Origin: CAVVUC01 sp963751395
GTDB taxonomy: Bacteria; Verrucomicrobiota; Verrucomicrobiia; Chthoniobacterales; Chthoniobacteraceae
Assembly (NCBI GenBank): GCA_963751395.1
Contig: CAVVUC010000001.1
Span: 806,001-870,000 of the forward strand
Direction: 5' to 3'
DNA: 64,000 nt
Under the pieces are notes generated by a model, which saw only the letters and a program-made list of their open reading frames with translations, ran no database searches and was not told where the DNA came from. Positions 19,489 through 27,525 of this stretch are shown one piece after another; the first letter of the stretch is position 1, and the number at the start of each line of letters is the position of its first letter. The position numbers and the translations under genes are program-made.

Positions 19489-20265
19489 CTACCACCACTT
19501 CCAGATGTTCGTCTCGTTTGGATGCGTCGTGTAATAGCTATAGCCCCGGTCCCCTTGCAGTGACTCGACGTGAAAATCCCCGAAAAGATAGAGCCCAGCT
19601 TCACCCGGATGGCTCGTCCTGTAAGCCTTCCTCTCGTTGTTCTTGGTTGTCGGCGTCACTGCCGGATCAATGGCGTATCCGGAGGGGTCATTCGCCTCAG
19701 CAACGATCACGATACGGCTTAGGTTGGGAACACGAGTCGGATTGCCCTCCCATTTTGCATTGTTGATGTTTGCATTGTAACCAAATGCCATTGGACTGGT
19801 CCACTCGGGATAGCCGGCCGGCACAGTCCATCCCGGATATGGCTTTATGCTGTTGCTCCGGAGCGGACTTTTTGCTCGATGCTGGAAATTGTAAACGGAG
19901 TTCTTCCAGTAGCCCGGAGGAGGGGGGAGATACCGGTCAATACACTCAGCAAAGTTCCACCGGTCCCCACCTCCCGCATCCGTTCCGGGAATCGGATACT
20001 TGAGAGTACCTGTTGTTGGATCCTTGGCCTGGTTGGGCATGATCATGTTGTGCTCCCCTTGGTAGCGCGCGATCAACTCCCCGATCTGACGCAGGTTATG
20101 GATGTCTTCCGTCATCCAGGCTTTTTCGCGAGCGCTGTTGATTGCGGGAAGTATCAGCGCAGCCAGTATCGCGATGATCGCGATGACGACCAGCAGTTCG
20201 ATGAGGGTAAATGCGCCGGAACTGGATAGGTCACTGCCGCCTCTTCTTAAGTCACGCTCTGTCAT
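19489..20265 (-). CDS. Type II secretion-like pseudopilin (DUF1559-like)
   Basis: 258 residues. After a 17-residue leader comes FTLIELLVVIAIIAILAALI, the prepilin cleavage and methylation site with its hydrophobic helix. The glutamate at position +5 is present. The remainder is a soluble head domain with a C-terminal stretch (GLYLFGDFHVESL) resembling the 'H-x-G-G-x-N-x-x-F-x-D-G-H-V' tail of verrucomicrobial and planctomycetal pseudopilins. It should be processed by a prepilin peptidase and sit in a pseudopilus or on the surface. These proteins occur in large numbers in such genomes and this one has no secretion genes beside it. Confidence 0.88.
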   Translation of the reverse strand: MTERDLRRGGSDLSSSGAFTLIELLVVIAIIAILAALILPAINSAREKAWMTEDIHNLRQIGELIARYQGEHNMIMPNQAKDPTTGTLKYPIPGTDAGGGDRWNFAECIDRYLPPPPGYWKNSVYNFQHRAKSPLRSNSIKPYPGWTVPAGYPEWTSPMAFGYNANINNAKWEGNPTRVPNLSRIVIVAEANDPSGYAIDPAVTPTTKNNERKAYRTSHPGEAGLYLFGDFHVESLQGDRGYSYYTTHPNETNIWKWW

Positions 20266-20446
20266 ATCTTAATAAACGCGGGTATCACTGGGTTATGCAA
20301 CCCCAAAAGGTGCCGCCTCAGCGCACCCAAAGTCGCCGCATCCGCAACGACGGGTTCCGTGTCCTCAAGCCGACCCAGATCGGCATCTCGGTAATCAATA
20401 TTGTAAAAAGACTGCATACAAAACTGATCGAATGTTCTGTGAAGTT

Positions 20447-20482
20447 GTTGCCGCGGTGCCCCGCCAAGAACACCGCGGCAAC
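20447..20482. repeat. 12-bp perfect hairpin in the 20266-20540 intergenic stretch
   Basis: GTTGCCGCGGTG (20447-20458) and CACCGCGGCAAC (20471-20482) form a perfect 12-bp stem with a 12-base loop. It lies between the end of the PEP-CTERM remnant and the pseudopilin start, both on the minus strand, and could end transcription of the former, although no T tract is seen. Two degenerate direct repeats containing 'ATCGGCAT' flank it (about 20373 and 20504). No gene is visible in this stretch. Confidence 0.5.
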
Positions 20483-20540
20483 TTGTTCAAACACCGTGTC
20501 CCCAGCCGACCCCAAAATCGGCATCACGGTGCTGAAAGAC

Positions 20541-21002
20541 TTATTCCTTTCGACGACTCACTCTGCGCAAGGCACCCAACAACCCAAGTCCGCTCAGGAG
20601 CATTACCCAAGTCCCGGGCTCAGGCACTGGAGCCGGCGAAACGCCGAATCCGCCGTCGGCCAGTGCAATATCCTTGCCTCCACCCACGAACGGCGTCGTC
20701 CCGGAGATGGTCAAAGACGAGATGTCGAGGACCCTTACGTTCGCCGCACCGCCGGTATGTGCCAATAGCACAGCCGTGCCGCTGGTGCCGATCGTCAGGC
20801 CACCGGTCAAGGTCTCACTGGCATCGAACGCCAGCGTCCCGCCGCTCACAGACGTCATTCCAGAGTAACTATTGCTGCCGGAGAGGATCTGCGTGCCGGC
20901 TCCGGTCTTGGTGAGGGCGATGGTGGCACTGGAACCATCGGAAATGACACCGGAGAAATTCTGACCGTTGCCGTTGTTGATGGTAACTGGCTTGCATTCG
21001 CA
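20541..21002 (-). pseudogene. C-terminal remnant of a PEP-CTERM protein with beta-strand repeats
   Basis: The open frame reads FSGVISDGSSATIALTKTGAGTQ, ILSGSNSYSGMTSVSGGTLA and then a sorting tail VPEPGTWVMLLSGLGLLGAL followed by RRVSRRKE. The first part is one autotransporter-associated beta-strand repeat; the tail is a PEP-CTERM signal (VPEP motif, one hydrophobic span, basic end), which directs export and processing by an exosortase. A TGA lies just upstream (21003-21005) and no signal peptide exists. The remnant therefore lacks its N-terminus and cannot be exported as it stands. Confidence 0.7.
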
Positions 21003-21103
21003 TCAATCAAGAGACAACGGCAGGATCAGCAACCGAATGCAGCCGTTGGATTTTCAATTCCGGAAACCAAAGGAAGAACGCTTTGGCTCCGGTGCCTGCG
21101 ATT

Positions 21104-21913
21104 CTATTTTTTCAGCAACTCACCGAGAAGCGGATGCATCAATTCATACCAGATGGCGTAACCCTTCGGGCTGGGATGCAGCTTGTCGGGCATCACATCG
21201 TTCGGAATCTCACCGTTCTCATCGAGAAATTTGCTCCCGATGTCCAGATACCGCGTCTGCTTGCCGTCATCCATTTTCGAAATGATTTTGTTGATTTCAT
21301 CGACCTTCAACCGAAGCGGGCTGTCTTTGGTTGCGCGCGGGAACACGCCCAGGAGGAGCACCTGCGTATTTGGCAACTTTTCATGAATCGTCCCGACAAT
21401 TTTCTTGATACCCGCCGCAGCCCATTCCGGCTTCTCGTCGGCGTTTTGCCCGATATTGTTTGTGCCGATCATCACGACCGTCACCTTGGGATTAATGCCA
21501 TCCAGTTCGCCGTTGGTGATTCGCCATAACAGATGCTCCGTGCGATCGCCGCTGATCCCGAAGTCGGCGGGATTATATGGCGCGAACTTCAGCCAGGTCC
21601 ATTCGCCACGCCGCGGCCACGCATCCGTGATCGAGTCCCCGAGAAACAGCAGCCCAATTTCTCCCTGCGTGATGCGGTAAAGAAAATCGAGGTGCCGGTT
21701 CGGGTCCTTGATGGCGGGCGTGACGGCACTTTCCGGAGTTCGCGGAGCGGGCTTTGGCTTTGCGGGAGTCGCGGCAGGAGGAGCCGGAGACGTCTCGGAA
21801 ACATCTTTTGCACGCGTTTTAGTCGCTGCTTCTTTCGCGATTGCGGGGGTGATCGCCAGCGTGGCAGCGAAGATTAAACGCAGAGCATTACAAAGAGGGC
21901 GGTGAGCAGGCAT
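21104..21913 (-). CDS. SGNH/GDSL hydrolase, exported
   Basis: 269 residues from ATG 21913; upstream in-frame codons do not form a signal peptide, so this start is preferred. Signal-like core LIFAATLAITPAIA is followed by a proline/alanine-rich linker. All blocks of the SGNH family are present: LLFLGDSITDAW (nucleophile Ser), GISGDRTEHLLWR (Gly), VMIGTNNIG (Asn) and DKLHPSPKGY (Asp/His). The fold resembles the platelet-activating-factor acetylhydrolase subgroup. The expected activity is removal of acyl or acetyl groups from a sugar or lipid outside the cytoplasm. The PEP-CTERM remnant lies about 100 bases downstream. Confidence 0.87.
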   Translation of the reverse strand: MPAHRPLCNALRLIFAATLAITPAIAKEAATKTRAKDVSETSPAPPAATPAKPKPAPRTPESAVTPAIKDPNRHLDFLYRITQGEIGLLFLGDSITDAWPRRGEWTWLKFAPYNPADFGISGDRTEHLLWRITNGELDGINPKVTVVMIGTNNIGQNADEKPEWAAAGIKKIVGTIHEKLPNTQVLLLGVFPRATKDSPLRLKVDEINKIISKMDDGKQTRYLDIGSKFLDENGEIPNDVMPDKLHPSPKGYAIWYELMHPLLGELLKK

Positions 21914-22063
21914 TGGTTCGAGGGAGGTTGGAGTTGGATGTCGAATAGTCCGGCTGATTTTGCCGAAATGTTGCGACCATACCAAGCATAAATGGCCTGG
22001 CCGGTCACTAGAAAATGCTTGCTCCGAAACCAAAGGTGCGCGAGAAGTGACGCCCCACGAGAT

Positions 22064-22138
22064 TCCAGCGTAGCTCAGTGGTAGAGCGATCGGCTGTTAA
22101 CCGATTGGTCGTAGGTTCAAATCCTACCGCTGGAGCCA
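22064..22138 (+). tRNA. tRNA-Asn (anticodon GTT)
   Basis: Acceptor TCCAGCG pairs with CGCTGGA (22128-22134). The anticodon loop CTGTTAA gives GTT. T arm is GTAGG-TTCAAAT-CCTAC. The discriminator is G and CCA is encoded (22136-22138). It marks the left edge of the accessory region containing the broken type I locus. Confidence 0.96.
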
Positions 22139-22254
22139 CTTTTTCGGCATCGCGAAATCCTCCCGCGACCGCTTCAGCATCGAATGGCACGACAGTTGGA
22201 ATCTTTCCATTTTCGACACATGACCTTTTCTTAATGCCCACAACGGGGAAGGAA

Positions 22255-22281
22255 AAATCCCCCGACTTTAGTCGGAGATTT
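22255..22281. repeat. Imperfect palindrome, possible solo end of an IS200/IS605-type element
   Basis: AAATC-CC-CCGACT-TT-AGTCGG-A-GATTT forms a strong hairpin (core stem 22262-22267 with 22270-22275). IS200/IS605 and IS607-like elements end in similar sub-terminal hairpins, but no tnpA or tnpB is nearby. From 22282 to 22558 there is no gene; the sequence is purine-rich and may be structured, but I cannot assign it. Confidence 0.4.
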
Positions 22282-22558
22282 CAATAGAAGGAGGGATGGA
22301 GAACCACAGGAGCGGAAGCCATACGAGACACGACCTGAAGGCAGATGGTATGGATCACGAAATATCGCAAGGGAGTTCTGAGTGGAGAAGCCAAAAAAGC
22401 AACATCGCGGCCATGTGACCGGAACTACGGATGTCCCACAGACTGTGAGAAGCTCGGTGGCGTGAAAGTCGAAAAACGAGATTGCTTAACGACTGGACGC
22501 GCCAAATGATGCACACGTCGTTCTCGGCAGCAGCTTTATAAATTTGGAGAGATCAATC

Positions 22559-22891
22559 ATGTCCGATTCCGAGCAATTCGAGTTTGTCTTTCCCGAAGGT
22601 TCGCCAGAGCCGGAGATGGCGATGCCGTGGCGGGCCCAGTGGCTGCGGGCGGCGGAGGAGTTGTGCCAGCGTCTCGGGGTGCCGCTGAATCATCGCGCCG
22701 AGGTGCGGCTGCTCCAGGGACCGGTCTTGCGCGGGCGGCTCTGCCTCGCGGAGGAGCAGCTCTGGCCGGACGGGGATCGGCACCGGCTGGTCTTGCGGAT
22801 CGACCGCGCCACTTTTCGGCTCGGTGAAATGGAATCGGTGCTGCGCCTCGATGATCCCTCGGGAGAGGGAGAGGAGCACTCCCAACCCTAA
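22559..22891 (+). CDS. Small acidic protein of unknown function
   Basis: 110 residues from ATG 22559, preceded by GGAGAG at good spacing, which favours this start over an upstream one. The N-terminal part (FEFVFPEGSPEPEMAMPWRA) leads into a helix (WLRAAEELCQRLGVPLNH). The C-terminal half then alternates like a small beta barrel (AEVRLLQGPVLRGRLCLAEE ... LVLRIDRATFRLGEMESVLR), reminiscent of an SH3- or Sm-like fold. It ends nine bases before hsdM and so could have been its operon partner, or belong to mobile DNA in this region. No family assigned. Confidence 0.6.
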   Translation: MSDSEQFEFVFPEGSPEPEMAMPWRAQWLRAAEELCQRLGVPLNHRAEVRLLQGPVLRGRLCLAEEQLWPDGDRHRLVLRIDRATFRLGEMESVLRLDDPSGEGEEHSQP

Positions 22892-22900
22892 ATCTTCTTC

Positions 22901-23500
22901 ATGATCTGGATCGCCCCATCCGAAAAAGACACCGACCACGCCGCGCTGGAAAAACGCCTCTGGGACGCTGCCAATCAGCTCTGGGCCGGCGCGGGCCTCA
23001 AGCAATCTGAATACTCCGAGCCCGTGCTCGGCCTCATTTTTCTCCGGTTCGCCGAGGTGCGCTTCACCGCGCAGCGCGCCAGGCTGTAGGAATCCCGCGC
23101 ATCTTCCCGGCGCGGGTCGCGTTTGGATGAACCCGCCGCCTATCACGCCGAAGGCGTCCTTTACCTGCCGGAGACGGCCCGGTTCGACCGATTGCTGAAT
23201 CTTCCCGAGGGCACCAACATTGGTCAGGCCGTCAACGACGCCATGCGCGCCATCGAGCGCGACAATCCGCACATGGCCGGCGTGCTCCCCAAGAGCTACC
23301 AGATATTCGATTCCCGCCTGCTCTCCGAGTTGCTCAAAACCATTTCCACCATCCCGGCCACGCTCGTCGGTGACGCCTTCGGCAAAATCTACGAATACTT
23401 CCTTGGCACGTTTGCCATGAGCGAAGGGCAAAAAGGAGGCGAGTTCTATACGCCCACCAGCATCGTCGGCCTTCTGGTTGAAATCCTGGCCCCCTTTCAG
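22901..23500 (+). pseudogene. hsdM: 5' part of type I methyltransferase gene hsdM, nonsense mutated
   Basis: Frame 22901 opens with the HsdM N-terminal helical domain (LEKRLWDAANQLWAGAGLKQ, YSEPVLGLIFLRFAE). It meets an in-frame TAG at 23087-23089, where relatives continue through a conserved linker. The same frame resumes as SRRGSRLDEPAAYHAEG, GVLPKSYQIFDSRLL and GGEFYTPTSIVGLLVEIL, then breaks off at about 23497 where the IS110-type sequence begins. In intact HsdM the next residues carry the S-adenosylmethionine motif and the NPPF catalytic motif; both are absent. This piece cannot methylate DNA. Confidence 0.88.
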
Positions 23501-23770
23501 CGTCGATAACCGATGGATCGGAGCAGTTTCAAAGGGAAGTGGAGTGGGTTGCGGTTGCCGAGGTGGTATTCGATGGGGCGATGTGAGCAACAGACAGCAA
23601 TACCCCGATTTCCCATTGGTGATGAACGTGTGTTCATCCCGTCTTTCAGCGTGGGGCCGGGTCTGGCGGCCAGTGCCTTGGTGCCGACCTTCGCGGTTGA
23701 GCCCGTCAACGAGATTGCCTCTCCAACCGCCACCCGGGCTGTTGCTCGCATCGCCTGACAACGCAAAGCC
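23500..23770 (+). ncRNA. Candidate bridge-RNA region of the IS110 element
   Basis: In IS110-group elements the non-coding end lies before the transposase and is known to produce a structured bridge RNA whose loops choose target and donor. This 270-base stretch has that position and length and has no convincing ORF. I have not folded it, and individual loops cannot be named. Because the element has lost its 3' end, the RNA may no longer have a function. Confidence 0.3.
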
Positions 23771-24697
23771 ATGATCAAAACCAGAACCAAATCCAAACCC
23801 GGACGCTCGCGCAAAGGCGTGAAAATCCAGCCCGTGCTCGATCCCGACGCCGCCGGGGCCGACATTCGCGCCCGCGAGATCGTCGTGTGTGTGCCAGCGG
23901 ATCGCGACGATCCTCCGGTGCGCACTTTTGCCACCTTCACCGCCGATCTCCACGCCCTGGCCGACTGGCTGGTGGCGTGCCGCATCCGGACCATCGCCAT
24001 GGAGTCCACGGGCATGTATTGGATTGCGCTCTACCAGATTCTCGAGATTCGGGGCATCGAGGTGCGGCTGGTCAACGCCCGCCATGTCAAGCACGTCCCC
24101 GGACGCAAGAGCGACGTGAGCGATGCCCAGTGGCTGCAATACCTCCACAGCGTGGGGCTCCTGAGCGGCAGCTTCCGTCCGCCGCAGGCCATCTGTGCGA
24201 TCCGCAGCCTCGCGCGGCATCGGGACAGCCTGCTGGCCCAGGCCGCCGATCAGGTCCGCCACATGCAGAAGTGCCTGGATCAGATGAACCTGCAGATCCA
24301 CCACGTGATCGACGATCTGACCGGTGCCACCGGCATGGCCATCCTCGAGGCCATCGTCGCGGGAGAGCGGGATCCCAAGGTGCTGGCCGCCCACCGGGAC
24401 CGGCGCATCAAGGCCAGTCCGGAGACGGTGGAGAAGAGCCTGCACGGCGACTGGCGCCGCGAACATCTGCTGGTGCTGGAAATGTCGCTTGCCACCTGGC
24501 GACATCTGCGCGCGCAGATCGAGCGGCTCGACGGGGACATCGCCGCCCGCGTGCGAGCCCTCGACTCGAAGGTCGTGGAGGGCGGGCATGGAGCAAAGCC
24601 GCCGATCGAGGGCGGGAGGCGGCGCAGCCGGTCGGTCAACGCCCCGGCCCTTGGCGAGACTCTGCGCGAAGAGTTCGTTCGGGTCCTCGGCACCGAA
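23500..24697 (+). mobile_element. IS110-family insertion, truncated at its 3' end, inside hsdM
   Basis: The stretch between the two hsdM parts holds about 270 bases without a gene, then an IS110-type transposase gene. hsdM homology stops at about 23497 and resumes at about 24698 with NYLWIQLFY. The coding core of hsdM (motifs I to IV) and the C-terminal serine domain of the transposase are both missing, so the right junction is a deletion, not a clean insertion end. IS110 elements lack terminal inverted repeats, so the left edge can only be placed from the loss of hsdM similarity. Confidence 0.75.
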
Positions 24698-24736
24698 CTA
24701 CCTTTGGATCCAGCTCTTTTATTCCTCGCTCAATGA
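23771..24736 (+). pseudogene. IS110-family transposase, C-terminal catalytic domain missing
   Basis: 321 codons. The N-terminal RuvC-like DEDD domain is intact: AGADIRAREIVVCV (first Asp), IAMESTGMYWIALY (Glu) and GRKSDVSDAQWLQYL (Asp pair), followed by a coiled middle (SLARHRDSLLAQAADQVRHM). Family members have about 400 residues and finish with a domain that carries the catalytic serine. Here the frame runs out of IS sequence near residue 308 and ends on about a dozen codons read from hsdM DNA (ELPLDPALLFLAQ). The protein should not catalyse recombination alone. Confidence 0.82.
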
Positions 24737-25355
24737 AAAGGGCCGCGCGGGGTTTGTGATGGCCAACTCGGCTTCTGATGCCCGTTCGTCCGAGCAGGAG
24801 ATTCGCCGCCAGCTCATCCAGACCCGCAGCGTCGATGCGATGGTCGCTGTCGGTCCGAATCTTTTCTACACCGTCACGCTCCCCTGCACCCTTTGGTTTT
24901 TGGATCGTGGAAAAAAGGGCACGTCGCGCGCCGACACCGTGCTGTTCATTGACGCCCGCCACATCTACCGGCAGGTGGACCGCGCGCACCGCGAATGGAC
25001 GCCCGCGCAGATTGGCTTCCTCGCCAACCTCGTCCGCCTCTATCGCGGCGAAGCCCCCGACTTCACATTGGGTGGCGAAGAGGCGAAGGCCAGGCTGACC
25101 GAGGTCTTTGGCAATCCAAAATCCAAAATCGAGAATCTAAAATTCAAAGACGTGCCCGGCCTGTGCCGCGCCGCCACGCTCCAGGAAATCGAAGCGCAAG
25201 GCTGGTCGCTCAACCCCGGACGCTACGTGGGCGTGGCCGCCGGCGAAGCCGTGAGCGACGAGGACTTCAAGGAACAACTCGAAACCCTCAACGCCGCGGC
25301 ACGGGAACTGGAAGCCACGATTGCCAGCAACGTCACCGAAATCCTGGAAGCATGA
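24698..25355 (+). pseudogene. hsdM: 3' part of hsdM
   Basis: Homology to the C-terminal third of HsdM runs from NYLWIQLFYSSLNEKGRAGF to the end (SLNPGRYVGVAAGEAVSDED, then a helical tail ending VTEILEA). The middle contains FYTVTLPCTLWFLDRGK and the R-x-x-D-T-V-L-F-I-D-A stretch typical of type I methyltransferases. Between the words EVFG and DVPGL there are about ten extra residues (NPKSKIENLKF) encoded by an AT-rich repeated tract at 25113-25148. The frame differs from the 5' part, so the fragments cannot be joined by read-through. Confidence 0.85.
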
Positions 25356-25668
25356 AAACCGTGATGACGACATTCACGCCCGTTCGCAGCGCCAACGGCG
25401 CGGTTTCATACCAGCCTGGGGCAACGCCCCAGGTAACGCATCGCAAACCCCGCAAGGGCTGAAAGCCCGTTTCATCCCACCACAAACAATGCCGGACGGG
25501 TGAACCGCGCCGTTGGCGCTCCCGGATTTGTTGTGCCGATGACATGGGCCGTTGGCCCATGCTGGTATCGAACGCGCCTTTGGCGCTTGGGGAACAATTG
25601 GTGGTCACGATTCCTGGGGCGATGCCTCAGGCTGGTATGAACCGGGCCTTTGGCCCAAAATGCACGCC
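25356..25668. repeat. Cluster of palindromic repeats where hsdS is expected
   Basis: AGCGCCAACGGCGCGGTT (25388-25405) is the exact reverse complement of 25503-25520. Further short palindromes follow: GCCTGGGGC-AAC-GCCCCAGG (about 25410-25430), GGGCCGTTGGCCC (about 25546) and related 'CCTTTGGC' words near 25579 and 25646. They precede a REP-associated-type transposase, and similar repeats follow it. No gene is visible in this stretch. Confidence 0.7.
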
Positions 25669-26121
25669 ATGCCACAATCATTAAGCCTCGTCGTCATCCA
25701 CGTCATCTTCAGCACGAAGGAGCGCCGCCCGTTTCTCGATCCCGACACGCGGCCCAAACTCCACGCATATCTGGCGACGGTGGCGCGGAATGCCGGGTGT
25801 GAATGTTACCGGGCGGGCGGCGTGGCAGACCATGTGCATTTGGCCATCCGCCTGTCGCGCACTCTCACCATCGCCGACTTGGTCGAAAACCTGAAAACCT
25901 CGTCGTCGAAATGGTTGAAGACTCAATCACCAGATCTCGCGGCATTCTCCTGGCAACGCGGCTACGGCTGCTTCTCGGTCGGCCCGACGGATTTGGATTC
26001 CCTCTGCGCTTACATTGACAACCAAGAGGAACATCACCGGACGCGCACGTTTCAAGACGAGTTCCGGATGTTCCTGAAGAAATACGGCGTCGAGTATGAC
26101 GAGGCTTATGTGTGGGATTGA
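25669..26121 (+). CDS. REP-associated/IS200-like tyrosine transposase (RAYT-type)
   Basis: 150 residues from ATG 25669 (MPQSLSLVVIHVIFSTKERR). This opening, the metal-binding pair in GGVADHVHLAIRL (His-x-His) and the candidate nucleophile tyrosine in LCAYIDNQEEHHRT are the marks of Y1 HUH transposases of the REP-associated type. The surrounding palindromes (25356-25668 and 26122-26250) are probably its substrates. The open frame runs further upstream through repeat sequence, but the typical start is 25669. The gene sits exactly where hsdS would be between hsdM and hsdR, so its arrival may have accompanied loss of the specificity subunit. Confidence 0.85.
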   Translation: MPQSLSLVVIHVIFSTKERRPFLDPDTRPKLHAYLATVARNAGCECYRAGGVADHVHLAIRLSRTLTIADLVENLKTSSSKWLKTQSPDLAAFSWQRGYGCFSVGPTDLDSLCAYIDNQEEHHRTRTFQDEFRMFLKKYGVEYDEAYVWD

Positions 26122-26250
26122 GATGAATCGCACCGTTGGCGCTCGTGGGCTTGTTGTCTCCGTGACATGGGGCGCTGCCACATGCTGGCATCAAACGGGC
26201 CCTTGGCCCTGCGGTCGGGGCAGGCGGACATGATGACTTGACCGATACTT
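26122..26250. repeat. Palindromic repeats downstream of the RAYT gene
   Basis: Contains CACCGTTGGCGCTCG, then ACATGGGGCGCTGCCACATGCTGGCATC and GGGCCCTTGGCCCT. These parallel the upstream words around 25541-25588 (ACATGGGCCGTTGGCCCATG, then CGCGCCTTTGGCGCT). The gene is thus bracketed by members of one repeat family, as expected for REP/RAYT modules. Confidence 0.6.
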
Positions 26251-27140
26251 GACTCATACTTGACCGACGAATGAGCGCCCACGCCTACACCGAAGACCAG
26301 CTTGTCGAGCAGCCCGCCATCGGGTTGTTCGCGGAGCTTGGCTGGACCACGGTGTCGGCGTTGGAGGAAACCTTCGGGGCGACCGGCACGCTGCTGCGCG
26401 AGACGAAGGGCGAGGTGGTGTTGGTGTCCCGGTTGCGCGCGGCGTTGGAGCGGTTGAATCCCGCGCTGCCGCCCGAGGCCATCACCGCCGCCGTGGATGA
26501 ATTGACCCGCGACCGTTCGGCTATGAGCCTGGAGGCGGCGAATCGCGAGGTGTATCTGCTGCTCAAGGAAGGCTCAAGGTGTCCGTGCCAGACCGCGAGC
26601 GCGGCGGGCAAAAGACGGAGCGGTTGCGGGTGATTGATTGGGAGCAGCCGGCGAACAATGATTTCCTGCTGGTCAGCCAGTTCAGCGTCACCGGCGCGCT
26701 CTACACCTGCCGGCCGGATTTGGTCGGCTTCGTCAACGGCCTGCCGCTGGTGGTCATCGAGTTGAAGAAGCCCGGCGTGCCCGCGCGCGCGGCGTTCGAC
26801 GAGAACCTGACGCACTACAAGGCGGAGATTCCGCAGCTCTTTTGGTTCAACGCGCTGCTCATCGCCTCGAACGGCACGGACAGCCGCGTTGGCTCGCTCA
26901 CGGCGGATTGGGAGCGGTTCTTCGAATGGAAACGCATCGAGCGCGAGGACGAGCCGCGCCGGGTGTCGCTGGAGGTGATGCTGCGCGGCACGTGCGACCA
27001 GACGCGCCTGCTCGACTTGGTGGAGAATTTCACCCTGTTCTCGGAGCACAAGGCGGGGCTGGTGAAAATCATCGGGCAGAATCACCAATTCCTCGGCGTC
27101 AACAACGCCATCGCCTCGATGCTGCGGGTGCGCCCCAACG

Positions 27141-27237
27141 TCGGAGGGACGAGTTACACGAGTCCCACTTTTCACCCTGTCCCAACGAGTGCCGCTTCCG
27201 ACGGGATATTGGGGACTCGTGTAACTCGTCCCTCCGA
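27141..27237. repeat. 97-bp palindromic element inserted in frame in hsdR
   Basis: TCGGAGGGACGAGTTACACG... (27141-27166) is the exact reverse complement of 27212-27237, giving perfect 26-bp terminal inverted repeats around a 45-base centre. Its translation adds GGTSYTSPTFHPVPTSAASD plus about a dozen further residues between RVRPN and GIGVFWQTQ, a junction that is continuous in ordinary HsdR proteins. No stop codon is introduced. It is a non-autonomous MITE-like palindrome, different in sequence from the 4502-4644 element. Confidence 0.88.
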
Positions 27238-27525
27238 AAATGGAATCGGCGTGTTCTGGCAGACGCAGGGCAGCGGCAAGAGTTTCTCGATGGTGTTCTT
27301 CGCGCAGAAGGTGCTGCGCAAGGTGGCGGGCAACTGGACGTTCGTGGTCGTGACCGACCGCGTGGAGCTGGATGACCAGATTGCCAAGACGTTCAAGGCC
27401 ACCGGCGCGGTGAGCGAAGCCGAGGGCGACCAGTGCCACACCGAGAGCGGCGCGCATCTGCGGGAGTTGCTGCACGGGAATCATCGCTACGTCTTCACGC
27501 TCATTCACAAGTTTCGTCCCGAAAC

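Noticed and set aside
22553..24589. 678-codon minus-strand frame across the small protein, hsdM fragment and IS110
   Set aside because: It crosses three unrelated coding regions on the other strand, all with recognisable proteins; a shadow of high GC.
26271..26633. Start of hsdR considered as a separate small gene
   Set aside because: It is the normal HsdR N-terminus and joins the next frame by a one-base shift at a conserved stretch.
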